The translations under genes were made by a program, and so were the position numbers. Source: Flavobacteriales bacterium UBA952 (GTDB taxonomy: Bacteria; Bacteroidota; Bacteroidia; Flavobacteriales_D; Crocinitomicaceae). From it: 64,000 nucleotides of DNA. The notes under the pieces are model-generated. The model had not been told where the DNA came from. It was given only the letters and a program-made list of their open reading frames with translations, and made no database searches. The stretch covers positions 124,001 to 188,000 of the forward strand of contig CAJJBU010000003.1 in assembly GCA_905182495.1 (NCBI GenBank), written 5' to 3'. Every line of letters begins with the position of its first letter. Position 1 is the stretch's first letter. Positions 26,502 to 35,539 of this stretch are shown here, in pieces.

Positions 26502-27200
26502 ATGGCCGATTTAATAAATAACACGAATCAAATTCACGGTGTCGATGATTTTAAAAACCTCATCAACACTCCCTTTCGTGGCCCCATTAATGCGATACGT
26601 TGGAAGCGTACACTGGTAGGAGATTTCTCAGAAATTGTTGAAAAGGTAGCCCTAGACGGTAATGTCACCGAACTAAATCATGAGGAACTTTGTGAACTTG
26701 AATTGAGTGAACAAGGACAGTTGGCTCGAGAATTTCTTTTAAACGACTTAAGGGCATTGAAAGCGCATGGCGCCTCACCCGTTCTTAATGTGATCAAATA
26801 CTATGAAAGAGATACTTCCTATCCATTACTTCCCACAGATGTCTATTCTTTTCATGTAGACCGCTCTCCCGTTGCAACGGATACCTTCCTGTGCACGTAC
26901 GATGGTCCCACAAGTGAAATACTACCCAATGCTCAGGCCAAACAAAAAGTCCTCATTCCTGAATTACGAAGCAAACTACTCAAGCTATATGATGGGCCAA
27001 AAGAAGGTTTTGATTCCTTTTTAAGGGACTGCTTCTTTGACCTTCATTACCAAGCCGAACCTAATGCTCAAATCGTCAAGCTTGGTATTGGAGAACTCTG
27101 GCGCATAGCCGTTGACCACCCTGAAAGCATAGTATTGCCTTGTCTTCATCGGGCACCCGAGGAAAAAGATGGGTTTTATCGGTTGATGCTGATCTGTTAA
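26502..27200 (+). CDS. DUF1826-like protein with an HxD...H...R pattern
   Basis: 232 residues, no signal peptide, so cytoplasmic. The region SFHVDRSPVATDTFLCTYDGP and the later CLHRAPEEKDGFYRLML resemble DUF1826 proteins. Together they place His118, Asp120, His216 and Arg227 in the order HxD...H...R, the metal and co-substrate binding order of 2-oxoglutarate/Fe(II) dioxygenases. Enzyme function is inference; family placement is moderate. The 3' end faces the pseudouridine synthase gene, with 22 bases between the two stops. Confidence 0.65.
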   Translation: MADLINNTNQIHGVDDFKNLINTPFRGPINAIRWKRTLVGDFSEIVEKVALDGNVTELNHEELCELELSEQGQLAREFLLNDLRALKAHGASPVLNVIKYYERDTSYPLLPTDVYSFHVDRSPVATDTFLCTYDGPTSEILPNAQAKQKVLIPELRSKLLKLYDGPKEGFDSFLRDCFFDLHYQAEPNAQIVKLGIGELWRIAVDHPESIVLPCLHRAPEEKDGFYRLMLIC

Positions 27201-27222
27201 CGCCACAATCAGTATAGCCCCA

Positions 27223-27927
27223 CTATTGAGGTTTTTTCCAATTAAAGGTTTCAAATAGTTTGTCCCAATCATTAGGGAAACTACTTTTTAATAGCAGTCG
27301 CTCTTCGGTATTTGCCTTTTTAATAGCTAGTTTACCAGCGTGTAAAAACATATTGTTCCAATTGAATTCATTTTCAAACATTCGATTATGAAATCGATCA
27401 CCATACTGATAATCTCCCACAATAGGATGGCTTATTTTGTTAGCGTGAATTCGAAGCTGGTGCATTCTTCCTGTTTTCGGGGTGAATTTCACCAAGCTAT
27501 ACCTAGATTTATCGTAGGGTATCACGGGGATATTAAGTTCAATTGTTTCTAGTGTTTCGTATTCAGTTAGTGCTTCTTTGTACATTCCCGTTTCGGCATT
27601 TTTAGTTGGCGTGTCAATAATTCCTTTAGCCTGGCAATATCCACGCACCACAGCGTAATATTGTTTTTGAACCTTGTTGTTTTCAAATTGCTGTTGGTAA
27701 TCTTTAACGAACTCTTTCTCCTTAGCGAAAAGTAAAATTCCAGATGTTTTACGATCTAACCTATGGATTGGGTATAAGTCGAACCCCGTCTGCTGCTTTA
27801 GCAAGGTGACCAAATCATCGTCTTTTATATTTCGAGCAAAATAAGATGCATAAACCAAAATATTATTTGGTTTGTTAACTGCTATAATAGAGTCATCTTC
27901 ATATAGTATTTCTATGTTCTCTGTCAA
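27223..27927 (-). CDS. RluA-family RNA pseudouridine synthase (TruC-like)
   Basis: Isomerises uridine to pseudouridine in RNA. The catalytic motif HRLDRKTSG holds the essential Asp (about residue 57), and LRIHANKISHPIVGDYQYG is the usual C-terminal motif. There is no S4 domain. The short N-terminus (ILYEDDSIIAVNKPNNILVY) and 234-residue length suit the TruC group, which modifies tRNA position 65, but substrate choice within RluA proteins is not readable from motifs alone. Confidence 0.9.
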   Translation of the reverse strand: MTENIEILYEDDSIIAVNKPNNILVYASYFARNIKDDDLVTLLKQQTGFDLYPIHRLDRKTSGILLFAKEKEFVKDYQQQFENNKVQKQYYAVVRGYCQAKGIIDTPTKNAETGMYKEALTEYETLETIELNIPVIPYDKSRYSLVKFTPKTGRMHQLRIHANKISHPIVGDYQYGDRFHNRMFENEFNWNNMFLHAGKLAIKKANTEERLLLKSSFPNDWDKLFETFNWKKPQ

Positions 27928-28035
27928 TTTGAATATAGCGAATTCGTTGCCTTCGGTTTCAAAAGTATGGATTTAGAATTGTCATGTTTTCCTAGGCCAA
28001 TAGTGATATTTGAATGCTAATGATTTTTTAAAATA

Positions 28036-29220
28036 CTATTCTATAGTAAAACATTCGATAACTATATCCGTATTATAAAGTCCACATTCATCTTCATGAA
28101 TTTTAATATATTCTATTTCATTAAAATTTAACAGCGTTATCGAACATGTACGATCGGAGTCTTGCTCCCAATCATATTCATGATTTAAAACTTCATGATT
28201 TATAAACTTTCCATCCTTATTATATATTGTGCTGAATATTGGCACAATACAAGCGTTATTAGAAGTAAGTCTGACTACTTTATGGGTATTTGAAATTGAA
28301 GAAGCTTTAAGTTCTAATGAATATATATGTTCAATTTCCTCTTCCTCAATTTTTAGAATTAAACCTTTGTATTCATAGTTATCATTTTCAGAATCATACG
28401 TTGATTTTTTAATCAATTTCTTTACAGAAGTCTTCCAAACACTTGTGGGTTTAGGTAATTTAATTGCAACCTCTTTAGAAGAATCTACAAAACAAGCAAT
28501 ACCATATCCTAATTCACAAGATTTATAAAAATCACTTACAAATGGTTTATTTAAACTCTTTTTTGCCAGTCCCCGTTCATAATGCGCCAAAGCATAAAAA
28601 GGTGAATAAGCTCTTGATATAACGATATCGTAATCTTTAATTGCTTCTTCATATTTATTTAATTTCAATTTGGAATTGGCTCTATAATAGCAAGCTTTTG
28701 TCTCTCCTTCTTCACCTAACCAATTTCCCTCGTTGTGATGGAATAATATTGAATTATTAAAGCCTTGTATTGCAATTTCATATTCTTCCAGATAATAAGC
28801 AGAAATTGCTTTCATATATTTAACACCTATGTCCACCCCTCCCTTTTCCAATTTATTGAATATTTCAAAAGAAGCTGCATATTCTTTTAAATCAAATCTG
28901 AGGTATCCAATATCTCCTATCGTTCTGAATGAATTATAATCGCCAATTTCTAAAGCTTTAGAAAAATCTAATAAGGCGTTCTTATCATCTTTTATTTTTC
29001 TGTATAAGCCACCTCTAAATGCATATGCCGCTCTATAATTCGAATCAATAGCAATCGCATTAGTTAATACATCAATGGCCTGTTTCGTCTCGTTATTTCT
29101 AGATTTTTCATAAGCTAAACTGTATAGATCAACTAACTCTTTTGGGGCATCATCCCAGGCTCCAATTTGCGAAATGAGTGAATTAGGAATTAATGCTAAA
29201 AGAAATATTAAAATTTTCAT
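28036..29220 (-). CDS. Exported TPR-repeat protein
   Basis: 394 residues with a signal peptide (MKILIFLLALIPNSLISQ). Residues about 30-240 are tetratricopeptide repeats (AIDVLTNAIAIDSNYRAAYAFRGGLY; AIKDYDIVISR ... ALAHYERGLA), a protein-binding scaffold. The last 130 residues form a strand-rich domain with several Cys that I do not recognise. No sorting domain, so it is probably periplasmic. The gene looks more AT-rich than its neighbours. Confidence 0.8.
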   Translation of the reverse strand: MKILIFLLALIPNSLISQIGAWDDAPKELVDLYSLAYEKSRNNETKQAIDVLTNAIAIDSNYRAAYAFRGGLYRKIKDDKNALLDFSKALEIGDYNSFRTIGDIGYLRFDLKEYAASFEIFNKLEKGGVDIGVKYMKAISAYYLEEYEIAIQGFNNSILFHHNEGNWLGEEGETKACYYRANSKLKLNKYEEAIKDYDIVISRAYSPFYALAHYERGLAKKSLNKPFVSDFYKSCELGYGIACFVDSSKEVAIKLPKPTSVWKTSVKKLIKKSTYDSENDNYEYKGLILKIEEEEIEHIYSLELKASSISNTHKVVRLTSNNACIVPIFSTIYNKDGKFINHEVLNHEYDWEQDSDRTCSITLLNFNEIEYIKIHEDECGLYNTDIVIECFTIE

Positions 29221-29356
29221 ACCGAATCTTTAGTTTCAAATTGAATGGTTATTAACCATAAACGTACGAATCATTTATAAATTATAATTAATGGCATTTA
29301 ATAAATCATTTGATATGTCAAGCAATTCGATTACAATAGAATACAATTACAAATAG

Positions 29357-29428
29357 GGTAAGGAAGAAGGTGAACGTATAGGTGAAAAATGTTGGGACAA
29401 ATTCGGAAATGAAATAGAATGTAAATAG
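29357..29428 (+). pseudogene. Remnant of a MORN-repeat (YwqK-type) protein gene
   Basis: The frame reads GKEEGERIGEKCWDKFGNEIECK and stops, which is the usual last repeat and tail of YwqK/MORN-repeat proteins (KxGERxGxWxCWDxxGNxIECK). Just upstream IEYNYK and a TAG in place of the expected Asn codon suggest a longer decayed copy. No start codon and no full repeat remain. Short, so the assignment is tentative. Confidence 0.45.
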
Positions 29429-29497
29429 AGCCTATTGATCGTGTTTTCAGAGAAATGGGCGGGAAAACAACGAAATAAAAATCTAAACTTGATTTCT

Positions 29498-29920
29498 CTA
29501 CGCTTCAATTAGATTGGACATCATTTCAATCGCCTCTAAGCCTTTCCAAAAGGCTTTTTGACTCAATATTTCCTCAATCGTACTAGCGCATTCGATTTGA
29601 GCATCCATATTCGTCGAACTCAATCGATTTAGATCTTTGTGAATCATTGCCCATTCTGAAAATTTACGGCCCTCTACAGGCGAATACTGCAGAAGACTGA
29701 CATCAAAGTGACGCTTGTCCATTTTAATTTTATTAAACAGATTATAAATCTCAACTGCATCACCCTCTAGGTATTGCAGAAAGTCAGTTTTATATTCAAT
29801 CAATACTCCTGTGATTGAATTTGCATCGTTGTAAACAGAAGATTTTCGAATCATCTCATTCACTCCTTCAGCAGTTAAACGATCACTTTTTTTACTGATA
29901 TAACATAAGCAGTATAACAT
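29498..29920 (-). CDS. BLUF-domain blue-light photoreceptor
   Basis: 140 residues, essentially one BLUF domain binding FAD. The residues that drive the light-induced hydrogen-bond switch are in place at the right spacing: Tyr7 (LCYIS), Asn31, Gln49 (FLQYLEG), plus Trp90 and Met92 (EWAM). The C-terminal 45 residues are two helices that usually pass the signal to a partner. There is no output domain, so it must act through another protein. It is divergent, 72 bases apart, from a HbpS-like gene and hybrid kinase, which are plausible partners. Confidence 0.9.
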   Translation of the reverse strand: MLYCLCYISKKSDRLTAEGVNEMIRKSSVYNDANSITGVLIEYKTDFLQYLEGDAVEIYNLFNKIKMDKRHFDVSLLQYSPVEGRKFSEWAMIHKDLNRLSSTNMDAQIECASTIEEILSQKAFWKGLEAIEMMSNLIEA

Positions 29921-29940
29921 GGAAAAATGTTTTTTTAGTG

Positions 29941-29948
29941 TAATTTTG
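29941..29948 (+). promoter_or_regulatory. -7 element (TAATTTTG) before the HbpS-like/kinase operon
   Basis: Exact TAnnTTTG match 44 bases before the start at 29993, in the 72-base region shared with the divergent BLUF gene. Confidence 0.5.
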
Positions 29949-29992
29949 GTATAAATTAGGCTTCTAAAACAATAAACGATTAAACTTAATAT

Positions 29993-30415
29993 ATGAATAC
30001 TTTTTCAAAAAAAGAACTTACAATTGAATCATGTTTAAACATGTACCACCAGGCCATTAAAAAAGCGAATGAAATTGGCTTTAAAATTGCCGTAACTATA
30101 TGCGATACAGGAGGTAATACCAAATTATTCTGTAGAATGGACAACGCGCCTTTAATTGCTTCGGATATCTCAAGAAAAAAGGCCGTTACAGCAGTTGGCT
30201 TTGGAATGGGTACAGGACAAGAATGGCATGATTTCATAAAAGACGATCCTATTTTAAATGGCGGTGCTCATGACATCGATGATTTTATGCTACTTGGTGG
30301 TGGAAAACCAATATACATTAATGATGAACTCGTTGGAGCTATCGGAATAAGTGGTGGCCACTATACCCAAGACGAAGCCTGTTGCGATGCTGCATTAACT
30401 GCAGTTAATTTATAG
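29993..30415 (+). CDS. GlcG/HbpS-family (DUF336) protein
   Basis: 140 residues, with the family's motifs: a first helix (SCLNMYHQAIKKANEIG), VTICDTGGNTKLFCRMDNAP, SRKKAVTAVGFGMGT, GGGKPIYINDELVGAIGISGG and the closing ACCDAALTAV. No signal peptide. In Streptomyces the relative HbpS binds haem and modulates a neighbouring two-component kinase. Here the stop codon directly abuts the start of a hybrid histidine kinase, so the same kind of sensory pairing is likely but not proven. Confidence 0.88.
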   Translation: MNTFSKKELTIESCLNMYHQAIKKANEIGFKIAVTICDTGGNTKLFCRMDNAPLIASDISRKKAVTAVGFGMGTGQEWHDFIKDDPILNGGAHDIDDFMLLGGGKPIYINDELVGAIGISGGHYTQDEACCDAALTAVNL

Positions 30416-32467
30416 ATGAATAAAGAAGCGCAAAATTCATTTTCTTTTTACAATGAAATTGCAGAGTTGCTTTCAACAGCAAATGATGCAAATTCAATAT
30501 CAGATGCACTCTATAAAATCATAGATGGTTTTATTGACGTACCACACAGTGCCCTTTTCTTATGGGATCCTCAATCGGCAAAGCTCAAAATCTTCGGGTC
30601 TACCGGCTTTACTGCTAGTGAAAAAATAGAGGTTGAGAGAACCGCTTTCGAGCGACATCCGGGATGGGTTTTTAAAAATCAAAAAACACTGAATATCCCT
30701 GACATGGAGGCGGAAGGAATCCCTTCATTTGTAAGCTCTAGCAAACGTTCATTCAAGGTGAAATCAAGGCTTTGGGTTCCAATTACAACATCTTCTAGGT
30801 CTCTTGGAGCTTTCGGATTCGCAAGCCAAGAAAAATCGTATTTCACAGATGAACATGTGAACGCATTGAACTTTGCATGTAGACTTGCAGGAAACGTTTA
30901 TTCGAACATCATCTTTTTAAAATCTGAAAAGGACTATTTAAAAAACATAATGCTTTCTTATAAAAAGATAAAAGAAGCAAGCAGAACGCAACAAAATTTT
31001 CTAGCGAAAATGAGTCATGAAATCCGAACCCCAATGAACGGCATTATTGGCATGTCTCGTCTACTCGAAGGAACTAAATTAAATAGCGCTCAAAAGAAAT
31101 ACGTGAATATCATAAATGATCAATCCAATTTATTACTTGGATTAATAAATGACGTGCTCGACATCTCCAAAGTTCAATCACAGGATTTTAAATTGGTAGA
31201 TTTTCCATTTGACTTAAATGACTTGCTATCGACGGCGATAAAACCCCATGAAATCCATGCAAAAGAGCAAGGTATTGGCTTTGTAATGGACGTAGATAAC
31301 TCCATCCACAACTCTTTACGAGGAGATTCATTACGTCTTTCACAAATCATAAACAACCTCCTTAGTAATGCGCTGAAGTTCACAAAAAAGGGCACTGTAT
31401 CCATGCGGATTACAAACAAAAAACAATCGGATAAATTTCAAACAATTCAACTTGTGGTTAAAGATTCAGGGATAGGAATTGCTCAGGATAAAATAACAGA
31501 AATTTTCAATGGGTTTTATCAGGAGGATGAATCGATCGTTAGGGACTATGGAGGGACTGGCTTGGGATTGATGATCACAAAAGAAATCATTGATCAAATG
31601 AATGGTCGTATTAAAGTACAAAGTGAAAAAGGCGAAGGCGCTTCATTTGAAGTCACGCTCAAATTGAAAAAAGCAGAAGCAAAACCGCTTACCCCAAAAG
31701 CAAAAGGTAAAATAAACCTATTAAAAGACTTAAAAATATTAATCGTTGAAGACAACAAAGTGAATTCATTTTACATAAGCTCAGTCCTTGAAGGAAATGG
31801 AGTAAGGGCGGTGCATGCTTCCGATGGTGAAAAAGCTGTTGAGCAATGTAAAAAAGAGTCTTTCGATCTAATTTTAATGGATGTTCAAATGCCCAAACTA
31901 GACGGCATAAGCGCAACTAAAATAATTCGCAACGAATTGAAGGTGAGCACACCTATTATCGCACAAACAGCAAACACCGTGCAAAATGATATTGATGAAT
32001 GCTATAAAGCTGGTATGAATGATTATATAGCTAAACCATTTACTATAAATGAGCTGATTAAAAAAATAAGTTTAAACCTCAAAATAGTATCCTCCAAACA
32101 GCCCTCAAAAAAACTACGACAAAATCAAAAAAAGCATTCTGTTGTCGACAACACACTTCTTCTTGTAAGTGGGAATAATGAATTTGCAAAAAGAATCCTG
32201 ATAGCATTTACAGAAGAAACACCGAAAAACATAAGTCAATTAAAAGAAGGTTTTGAAAAAAGGAATTTGAAGGAGATCAATTCTATTGGACATAAGATTA
32301 AATCCTCTTTCCGTATGCTTAAACTTGATGAATTGGCAGATTTAAGTCTATGGATAGAAAAGTTTCAAGTGAAAAAAGACTCTTGGAATACCCTAAGTGA
32401 AAAAATAAATGAACTTGAAGAAAAAAGTAATGTTTTTGTAAAAGAAGGTAAAAGTTATACATTTTAA
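30416..32467 (+). CDS. GAF-domain hybrid histidine kinase with REC and HPt domains
   Basis: 683 residues, soluble. GAF sensor domain (about 10-165), a coiled-coil linker (165-195), HisKA with His201 in MSHEIRTPMNG, HATPase with N box (NNLLSNALKF), G1 (DSGIGI) and G2 (GGTGLGL), a receiver domain (about 440-560) with phospho-acceptor Asp489 in LMDVQMPKLDG, and a C-terminal HPt-like domain with His626 in IGHKIKSS. A full His-Asp-His relay is thus on one chain; a separate output regulator is not in the window. No membrane segment, so input must come from GAF or from the adjoining HbpS-like or BLUF proteins. Confidence 0.92.
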   Translation: MNKEAQNSFSFYNEIAELLSTANDANSISDALYKIIDGFIDVPHSALFLWDPQSAKLKIFGSTGFTASEKIEVERTAFERHPGWVFKNQKTLNIPDMEAEGIPSFVSSSKRSFKVKSRLWVPITTSSRSLGAFGFASQEKSYFTDEHVNALNFACRLAGNVYSNIIFLKSEKDYLKNIMLSYKKIKEASRTQQNFLAKMSHEIRTPMNGIIGMSRLLEGTKLNSAQKKYVNIINDQSNLLLGLINDVLDISKVQSQDFKLVDFPFDLNDLLSTAIKPHEIHAKEQGIGFVMDVDNSIHNSLRGDSLRLSQIINNLLSNALKFTKKGTVSMRITNKKQSDKFQTIQLVVKDSGIGIAQDKITEIFNGFYQEDESIVRDYGGTGLGLMITKEIIDQMNGRIKVQSEKGEGASFEVTLKLKKAEAKPLTPKAKGKINLLKDLKILIVEDNKVNSFYISSVLEGNGVRAVHASDGEKAVEQCKKESFDLILMDVQMPKLDGISATKIIRNELKVSTPIIAQTANTVQNDIDECYKAGMNDYIAKPFTINELIKKISLNLKIVSSKQPSKKLRQNQKKHSVVDNTLLLVSGNNEFAKRILIAFTEETPKNISQLKEGFEKRNLKEINSIGHKIKSSFRMLKLDELADLSLWIEKFQVKKDSWNTLSEKINELEEKSNVFVKEGKSYTF

Positions 32468-32635
32468 TATTTGCGACAACTATTTTCGGTTTCACAACTG
32501 AAGATAACAAAATGAGAATACGTTATTCTAATATTTCTCAGAAAATTAAGTGAAGCTGACAAAATAAAGTCTGAAGTAGTCATATTTTAAATTTCTATTC
32601 GGATTTGCGAAGTAATGTCCCTATTTATTTATTTT

Positions 32636-32690
32636 GCATAGACGCAGTTGTCGGGAAGCGACACTTGACGTTCTATGCTTTGTTAGTAAA
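32636..32690. repeat. Cassette-like hairpin and 3' flank motif, copy 1
   Basis: Imperfect palindrome (GCATAGA...TCTATGC outer arms, GTCG/CGAC inner arms around GGAAG) followed by TATGCTTTGTTAGTAAA, which ends 7 bases from the minus-strand stop at 32697. A closely similar motif sits in the same place beside the gene that ends at 35540. Confidence 0.5.
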
Positions 32691-32696
32691 TCGTTG

Positions 32697-33989
32697 CTAT
32701 TTCAGTATCAGCTTAGAAGTTGCAGTCGAATAGCTGGTCTTAAGGACCACCAGGTACAAGCCCGGAGACTGATGAAGTTGTATTGAGCTATTTGGTTTCA
32801 AATTATCATCCGAAAAGACCATTTCACCAATTGTATTATATATTTTGATTGAAGTGCCAATTGAGTTGTCAGTCTGAATATTAATAATTCCTTCCGAAGG
32901 ATTTGGAAAGACTAGGAATTGTTCTCCTGGAGTTAACTCATCAATTACTATGCTAGAGCAAGCTGCTGTTATTTCAGGTACTGAATTACAACCGCTATTA
33001 TTCAGATTTATGGTTGATGGCCCCAAAGAGTTAATCAGATATTGGCATATATTTGGTTGTGAACAAATACTAAGTGACGCACATTCTGCCAAATATAAAT
33101 TCGTTATGCTGTCCGCCTCAATATTTTCAATTCCATCTAGACTCGTTAATAGAGTGTTTTGATAAATCATGATTTCGCCATTGAAATTCATAAGTAACGA
33201 AAGACTCTCAATGTTATCAAGTGTTTCGTTCTTACTTAAAATAAGATTTCCACCTATGGTATTCAAATTATCTAGTGCATTAATCTGAACAAGACTATCG
33301 TTATGGTTTATATCTAAGTTGCCTCCAATCAACTCAACATTATTAAGACCCTCAAGAGAACTCAGTACAGTATTATCCCAGATTCGAACGCGACTTCCGA
33401 TGGTAATTAAACTATCAAATCCAGATAAGTCAAGCATGGCGTCCTGTTCGTTAAAGTACAATTCCCCAGGCAGATGATGTATGTTTTCAAAACCTGTTAT
33501 TTCGACCAGACTATTATCATTCAGCCATATGTTATTGCCTATATAATCTAAATTGTCTAGACCATTTGTGCTTTCTAAATCGTACGCTTCCTCTATTCTG
33601 AGAGATCCACCTATATAGGACAGGTTGTTCAGGCCTTGCAAGTTTACAAGTGTTCCGTGCGGCTCATTAATAATTACACTTCCCCCAACATAGGTCAGGT
33701 TTTCGAGACCTACAAGAGAATCAAGAGAGCATTCGTCACAAGTAATGTTACCGTTGATCGAATCTAATTGAGCTAGTGCAGGAAAACTTGCTAAACTTGT
33801 GAACCCCGATTGCGGGAGTAAAAGTGTACTTGGTAAACAATGGCAGTCTGGGTAGTTGGTAACAAATAGCCATAGCTCAGAGCATTGGTAAAAACTAGGA
33901 TATCCGGAGGTGGGGCAACCCTGTGAATAACCTTTTAAATTCGACAAGGCCATTAGACAAATTACGAAGATTTTCGATGTTAATTTCAT
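32697..33989 (-). CDS. Secreted leucine-rich/Receptor-L-like repeat protein, T9SS type A
   Basis: Start at 33989 gives the signal peptide (MKLTSKIFVICLMALSNLKGYSQ). Residues about 60-330 are 22-25 residue units of the Receptor-L/LRR type (LVGLENLTYVGGSVIIN; LNNLSYIGGSLRIEE; LNNVELIGGNLDIN), predicted to form a beta-solenoid. A type A sorting domain closes the protein (VFPNPSEGIINIQ ... GLYLVVLK). Likely a surface binding protein. Stand-alone gene; its 3' flank carries the cassette-like motif. Confidence 0.87.
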   Translation of the reverse strand: MKLTSKIFVICLMALSNLKGYSQGCPTSGYPSFYQCSELWLFVTNYPDCHCLPSTLLLPQSGFTSLASFPALAQLDSINGNITCDECSLDSLVGLENLTYVGGSVIINEPHGTLVNLQGLNNLSYIGGSLRIEEAYDLESTNGLDNLDYIGNNIWLNDNSLVEITGFENIHHLPGELYFNEQDAMLDLSGFDSLITIGSRVRIWDNTVLSSLEGLNNVELIGGNLDINHNDSLVQINALDNLNTIGGNLILSKNETLDNIESLSLLMNFNGEIMIYQNTLLTSLDGIENIEADSITNLYLAECASLSICSQPNICQYLINSLGPSTINLNNSGCNSVPEITAACSSIVIDELTPGEQFLVFPNPSEGIINIQTDNSIGTSIKIYNTIGEMVFSDDNLKPNSSIQLHQSPGLYLVVLKTSYSTATSKLILK

Positions 33990-34164
33990 TCTTTTTTGAT
34001 TAGTAGAGAATAATAGTAATTCTCCGGTTATATGCTTCAAGGAGTTTGAATCAGCCAAGCGGACTTTGGCTGGAATCGAAGTTGTCTATATAATTAGGAA
34101 GGGTCAAATAGCTGATTCGAGAAAAACGACGTTCAAAACATTTTGTTCTTTAGCTGCTTAATTC

Positions 34165-34195
34165 AATCTCAATCAGTAAATTTTAGATTGAGATT
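34165..34195. repeat. 10-base perfect inverted repeat
   Basis: AATCTCAATC and GATTGAGATT are separated by 11 bases, in the gap between two minus-strand genes. No T run on either side, so it is not a standard terminator. Confidence 0.5.
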
Positions 34196-34230
34196 TGGTT
34201 AATGCGACAGAACCGATATGCCTAGGGTAT

Positions 34231-34259
34231 AAAAAAGCCCTCCAATGTGGAAGGCTTTA
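34231..34259 (-). terminator. Terminator after the LRR-like gene
   Basis: Read on the minus strand: AAAGCCTTCC / GGAGGGCTTT stem with a T run, starting 6 bases after the stop at 34265. Confidence 0.85.
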
Positions 34260-34264
34260 GTGTT

Positions 34265-35386
34265 TTATTTCAATACTACTTTCCTCTCTACTGTGCCATC
34301 ATTATAGATGTATAAAAGAGGAGTGTTTGGTTTAAATGGTGTCTCTCTGCCTAGTAAATCAACTATCTTTATTAGTTGTTTAGGGGTGTTGTTTAGTTCA
34401 CCTATTCCTGTGAAGTTCATTGATAAATCTATAGTGATTATACTATCACACCCTGCTGCATTTTGAATAGTATCTGTATAAACTCCTTCTGTTGTGTAAA
34501 CATCACCACTTGGGGAAGTGTATGAGTCTAATCCTTCTGCTGTTATTATTGATGAGGTGGGAGTACAAGCAGTACAGGCATTATTACAGTTTGTACTGAA
34601 TGATGTTTGAGCATCTATGTTAATCCAATTAGCATTAGACCAAGCAACATCGTCCACTTCGATACAAGTAAGGTTTGGGTTATTTGAAGCGGCGAAATTA
34701 TTATTTAAATTAGTATTGTTTCCATTCTTCAAATTTAGACAAGTTAGTGCATTTTCCTCGCAATATAGTTTCGTAAGTAGAATATTTTGAGATACATCTA
34801 GGCTAGACAAAACAACGTTTGTAAAACAGGACAGGATAATTAAATCAGTATTTTGGGTGACATTTAAACTAGTTAGTTGATTAAGTTCACAATATAATGT
34901 GTCAATGAGGTTATTTTGGGTTACATCTAAACTTGTCAGTAAATTATTTGCACAATTTAAGAAAGTCAGATCTGAATTTTGAGTTACATCTAAATTTGTT
35001 AATTGATTAGCGGCACACGATAATTCAGTTAAGTCAACATTTTGAGTAACATTTAAGCTGGTCAGCTGATTATATGTACACTGCAATATATTTAAAGCGC
35101 TATTTTGGGTAACGTTTATGCTTGTAAGTAAATTCCCATAACAATTTAGGTGATTTAATGCTGCGAAATCTTCTATTCCTGTTAAATCACTAATGTTATT
35201 ATTCATAATGTTAAGTGTGGCGACCGTGTCAATATTCGCAGTAATAACACTTCCATCAGGAGTTCCGAAGTCGTATCCTAAATTGATTAATGCTTGCTCA
35301 AAATTGACATCAGGCACGGCGGTTGTTTGACCAATGACCAGATTAGATAGTGCAATGGTCAATAAAAATGATAGTAAGGTTTTCAT
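34265..35386 (-). CDS. Secreted leucine-rich-repeat protein with divergent T9SS sorting domain
   Basis: 373 residues with a signal peptide (MKTLLSFLLTIALSNLVIGQ), then the common opening VPDVNFEQALINLGYD. From about 60 to 240 there are roughly nine 21-residue LRR units of the form LTSLNVTQNxDLTxLxCxxN. The last 50 residues (QLIKIVDLLGRETPFKPNTPLLYIYNDGTVERKVVLK in outline) are the variant sorting domain without a YPNP motif. Surface LRR protein, ligand unknown. Confidence 0.87.
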   Translation of the reverse strand: MKTLLSFLLTIALSNLVIGQTTAVPDVNFEQALINLGYDFGTPDGSVITANIDTVATLNIMNNNISDLTGIEDFAALNHLNCYGNLLTSINVTQNSALNILQCTYNQLTSLNVTQNVDLTELSCAANQLTNLDVTQNSDLTFLNCANNLLTSLDVTQNNLIDTLYCELNQLTSLNVTQNTDLIILSCFTNVVLSSLDVSQNILLTKLYCEENALTCLNLKNGNNTNLNNNFAASNNPNLTCIEVDDVAWSNANWINIDAQTSFSTNCNNACTACTPTSSIITAEGLDSYTSPSGDVYTTEGVYTDTIQNAAGCDSIITIDLSMNFTGIGELNNTPKQLIKIVDLLGRETPFKPNTPLLYIYNDGTVERKVVLK

Positions 35387-35478
35387 AATATTTGTATTTT
35401 ATGTTTGTTAAAGGTGCTAGGCTGAGAACTTGCGGTCTCTTCCAAGGTTATTTTCCCGAAGGTCAGAATAGATTTGTT

Positions 35479-35537
35479 AACCAAAAATGATTTTCCGAAG
35501 CGAAAATTTATCATGGTTTGTATGCTATGTTAGCAAA
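35479..35537. repeat. Cassette-like hairpin and 3' flank motif, copy 2
   Basis: Imperfect palindrome (AACCA ... TGGTT arms with ATGAT/ATCAT and TTTTC/GAAAA inside, loop CGAAG) followed by TATGCTATGTTAGCAAA two bases from the minus-strand stop at 35540. Matches copy 1 at 15 of 17 motif bases; the hairpin arms differ. Confidence 0.5.
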
Positions 35538-35539
35538 CG

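Noticed and set aside
32636..35537. Canonical integron attC sites
   Set aside because: The expected RYYYAAC and GTTRRRY core boxes do not both occur, and no integrase is in the window; reported only as cassette-like.
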